Of a stretch of 31,472 nucleotides of DNA, positions 30,507 to 31,472 are shown in pieces (position 1 is the first letter of the stretch; each line of letters starts with the position of its first letter). A program made the translations under genes and the position numbers. The DNA is from DATGYC01 sp035298385. GTDB taxonomy: Bacteria; Bacillota; Sulfobacillia; Symbiobacteriales; Symbiobacteriaceae. The stretch covers positions 1 through 31,472 of the forward strand of contig DATGYC010000155.1 in NCBI GenBank assembly GCA_035298385.1. The letters are read 5' to 3'. The notes beneath the pieces are model-generated. The model saw only the letters and a program-made list of their open reading frames with translations. It made no database searches and was not told the DNA's origin.

Positions 30507-31472
30507 GTGGAAGAGCTCGACCTGCTCACTCCCTACTCGGACCTGGCCTTAGAGGCGACGGAGGCCATGCGTGGCGATGCCCACGTCGAGATTCCCGGCG
30601 TTGCGATGACCGAGGAGTCGTTCGAGGCCGCCAAGGTGACCCGAGTCAAGGTCCTGAATCAGATGGGCGCCGATTCGATGGGAAAGCCGCCCGGTTCCTA
30701 CATCACCATTGAGGCGACCGGCCTTCGGCAGCGGGACCGCAAGCTCCAACAGGCGGTCGGTAAGGTGCTGGTCGATGAGTTGGCCGCCCTGATGAATCTG
30801 GGGCCGACCGACCAGATCCTCGTCGTCGGCCTGGGCAACTGGAACGCCACCCCGGACGCCCTCGGGCCGCGCGTCACGCAGAAGCTCCTCGTCACACGGC
30901 ACCTGGGCGACTACGTCTCCCCTGACCTGCGCCAGGGGCTTCGGCCCGTCGCTGCGCTCTCGCCGGGCGTGCTCGGCCTGACCGGCATCGAGACGGCGGA
31001 GATCATCAAGGGCGTGGTCGAGCACGTCAAGCCCACCCTCGTGATCGCCATCGACGCCCTCGCGGCCAAGAACGTCGAGCGGGTCGGCACGACGATCCAG
31101 ATCGCCGACACCGGCATCTCGCCGGGGGGCGGAATCGGCAACAAGCGCAAGGGGCTGAACCAGGAGTTTCTCGGGGTGCCGGTGATCGCCATCGGCGTAC
31201 CCACGGTCGTCTACGCTGGCTCGATCGTCAACGACGCCGTCGATCTGATCCTGCAGCACATGCAGAGCGAGGGCAAGACCTTCCCGGGGATGTTCATGAG
31301 CCCGGATGTTCGGCGTGGGCTGATCGGCGATATCGTCCGGCCCGCCATCGGCGCCCTGGTGGTCACACCAAAGGAGGTCGATGAGATGATCGATGATATG
31401 GCGGTCGTGATCAGCGGATCGCTCAACGCCGTGCTACACACCTCCGTCTCGGCCCAGGAGTTGATGAACTAC
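30507..31472 (+). CDS. gpr: Germination protease Gpr, 5' part
   Basis: Gpr degrades the small acid-soluble spore proteins during germination. The frame is open for 322 codons to the window edge, so the last part is missing. Typical blocks are SDLALEATE near the start, VVGLGNWNATPDALGPRVT (about 110-128), VIAIDALAAKNVERVGTTIQ, GIGNKRKGLN and VPTVVYAGSIVNDAVD. The N-terminal residues before SDLALE should be the propeptide removed in activation. The start is a GTG with AGGA 9 bases upstream. It is transcribed away from the methyltransferase pair. Confidence 0.96.
   Translation, partial: MEELDLLTPYSDLALEATEAMRGDAHVEIPGVAMTEESFEAAKVTRVKVLNQMGADSMGKPPGSYITIEATGLRQRDRKLQQAVGKVLVDELAALMNLGPTDQILVVGLGNWNATPDALGPRVTQKLLVTRHLGDYVSPDLRQGLRPVAALSPGVLGLTGIETAEIIKGVVEHVKPTLVIAIDALAAKNVERVGTTIQIADTGISPGGGIGNKRKGLNQEFLGVPVIAIGVPTVVYAGSIVNDAVDLILQHMQSEGKTFPGMFMSPDVRRGLIGDIVRPAIGALVVTPKEVDEMIDDMAVVISGSLNAVLHTSVSAQELMNY

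Noticed and set aside
1..31472. tRNA, rRNA, tmRNA, SRP RNA or a CRISPR array
   Set aside because: I saw no sequence with the conserved features of these RNAs and no regularly spaced direct repeats.

Overview
The window looks like a piece of the chromosome of a spore-forming member of the Bacillota (Firmicutes) with fairly high GC, roughly 60% by eye. The evidence is the gene order, which closely follows the Bacillus/Clostridia block fapR-plsX-fab-acpP-rnc-smc-ftsY-ylxM-ffh-rpsP-khpA-ylqD-rimM-trmD-rplS-lepB-rbgA-rnhB, together with two sporulation genes (spoVS and gpr), a FapR regulator and a YlqD protein. Almost every host gene is on the minus strand. I cannot name the species.

Layout, left to right. 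(1) 1-about 1640: the end of an integrated mobile element of visibly lower GC. It carries the 3' part of a large serine recombinase and a small two-helix membrane protein. The element sits inside comM (yifB); only the first ~213 codons of comM remain at 1630-2280, cut just before the expected ATPase P-loop. (2) 2406-9968: yraN and rnhB, then (after a terminator) rbgA and lepB, then rplS with its own promoter and a probable autoregulatory leader, and then the ylxM-ffh-rpsP-khpA-ylqD-rimM-trmD run, driven by a near-consensus promoter. The rnhB product has lost the first catalytic Asp and the DSK motif. A palindromic repeat element lies between ffh and rpsP. (3) 10021-12586: a PfkB-type sugar/nucleoside kinase overlapping a MazG-like pyrophosphohydrolase, then ftsY and a 46-residue membrane protein directly coupled to smc. 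(4) 12588-17555: smc, spoVS with a candidate sigma-H promoter, and rnc. (5) 17645-23177: the fatty-acid operon fapR-plsX-fabH-degV-fabD-fabG-acpP, with a FapR operator overlapping its promoter. (6) 23401-26978: rpmF, yceD, the YlbL/SepM protease, a coiled-coil protein, coaD and rsmD. (7) 27081-31472: a candidate plus-strand small RNA, a secreted SLH/3D-domain wall protein, two coupled orphan DNA methyltransferases, and the start of the divergent spore protease gene gpr, which runs off the window.

The genes work together mainly in envelope lipid synthesis (FapR, PlsX, FabH/D/G, AcpP, probably the DegV protein as a fatty-acid carrier), membrane protein targeting and export (Ffh, FtsY, YlxM, LepB), ribosome and tRNA maturation (RimM, TrmD, RbgA, RsmD, KhpA, S16, L19, L32, RNase III) and chromosome organisation (Smc).

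The observations most worth following are: the palindrome GGGCGCCC, which I count 36 times in the host part against about 2-3 expected from base composition and which is absent from the inserted element; the serine-recombinase element that splits comM; the RNase HII missing catalytic residues; the comM leader with a terminator and a competing pairing; and the candidate small RNA at 27144-27239. I did not recognise any fully new multi-gene system; the methyltransferase pair and the comM element are the nearest candidates.
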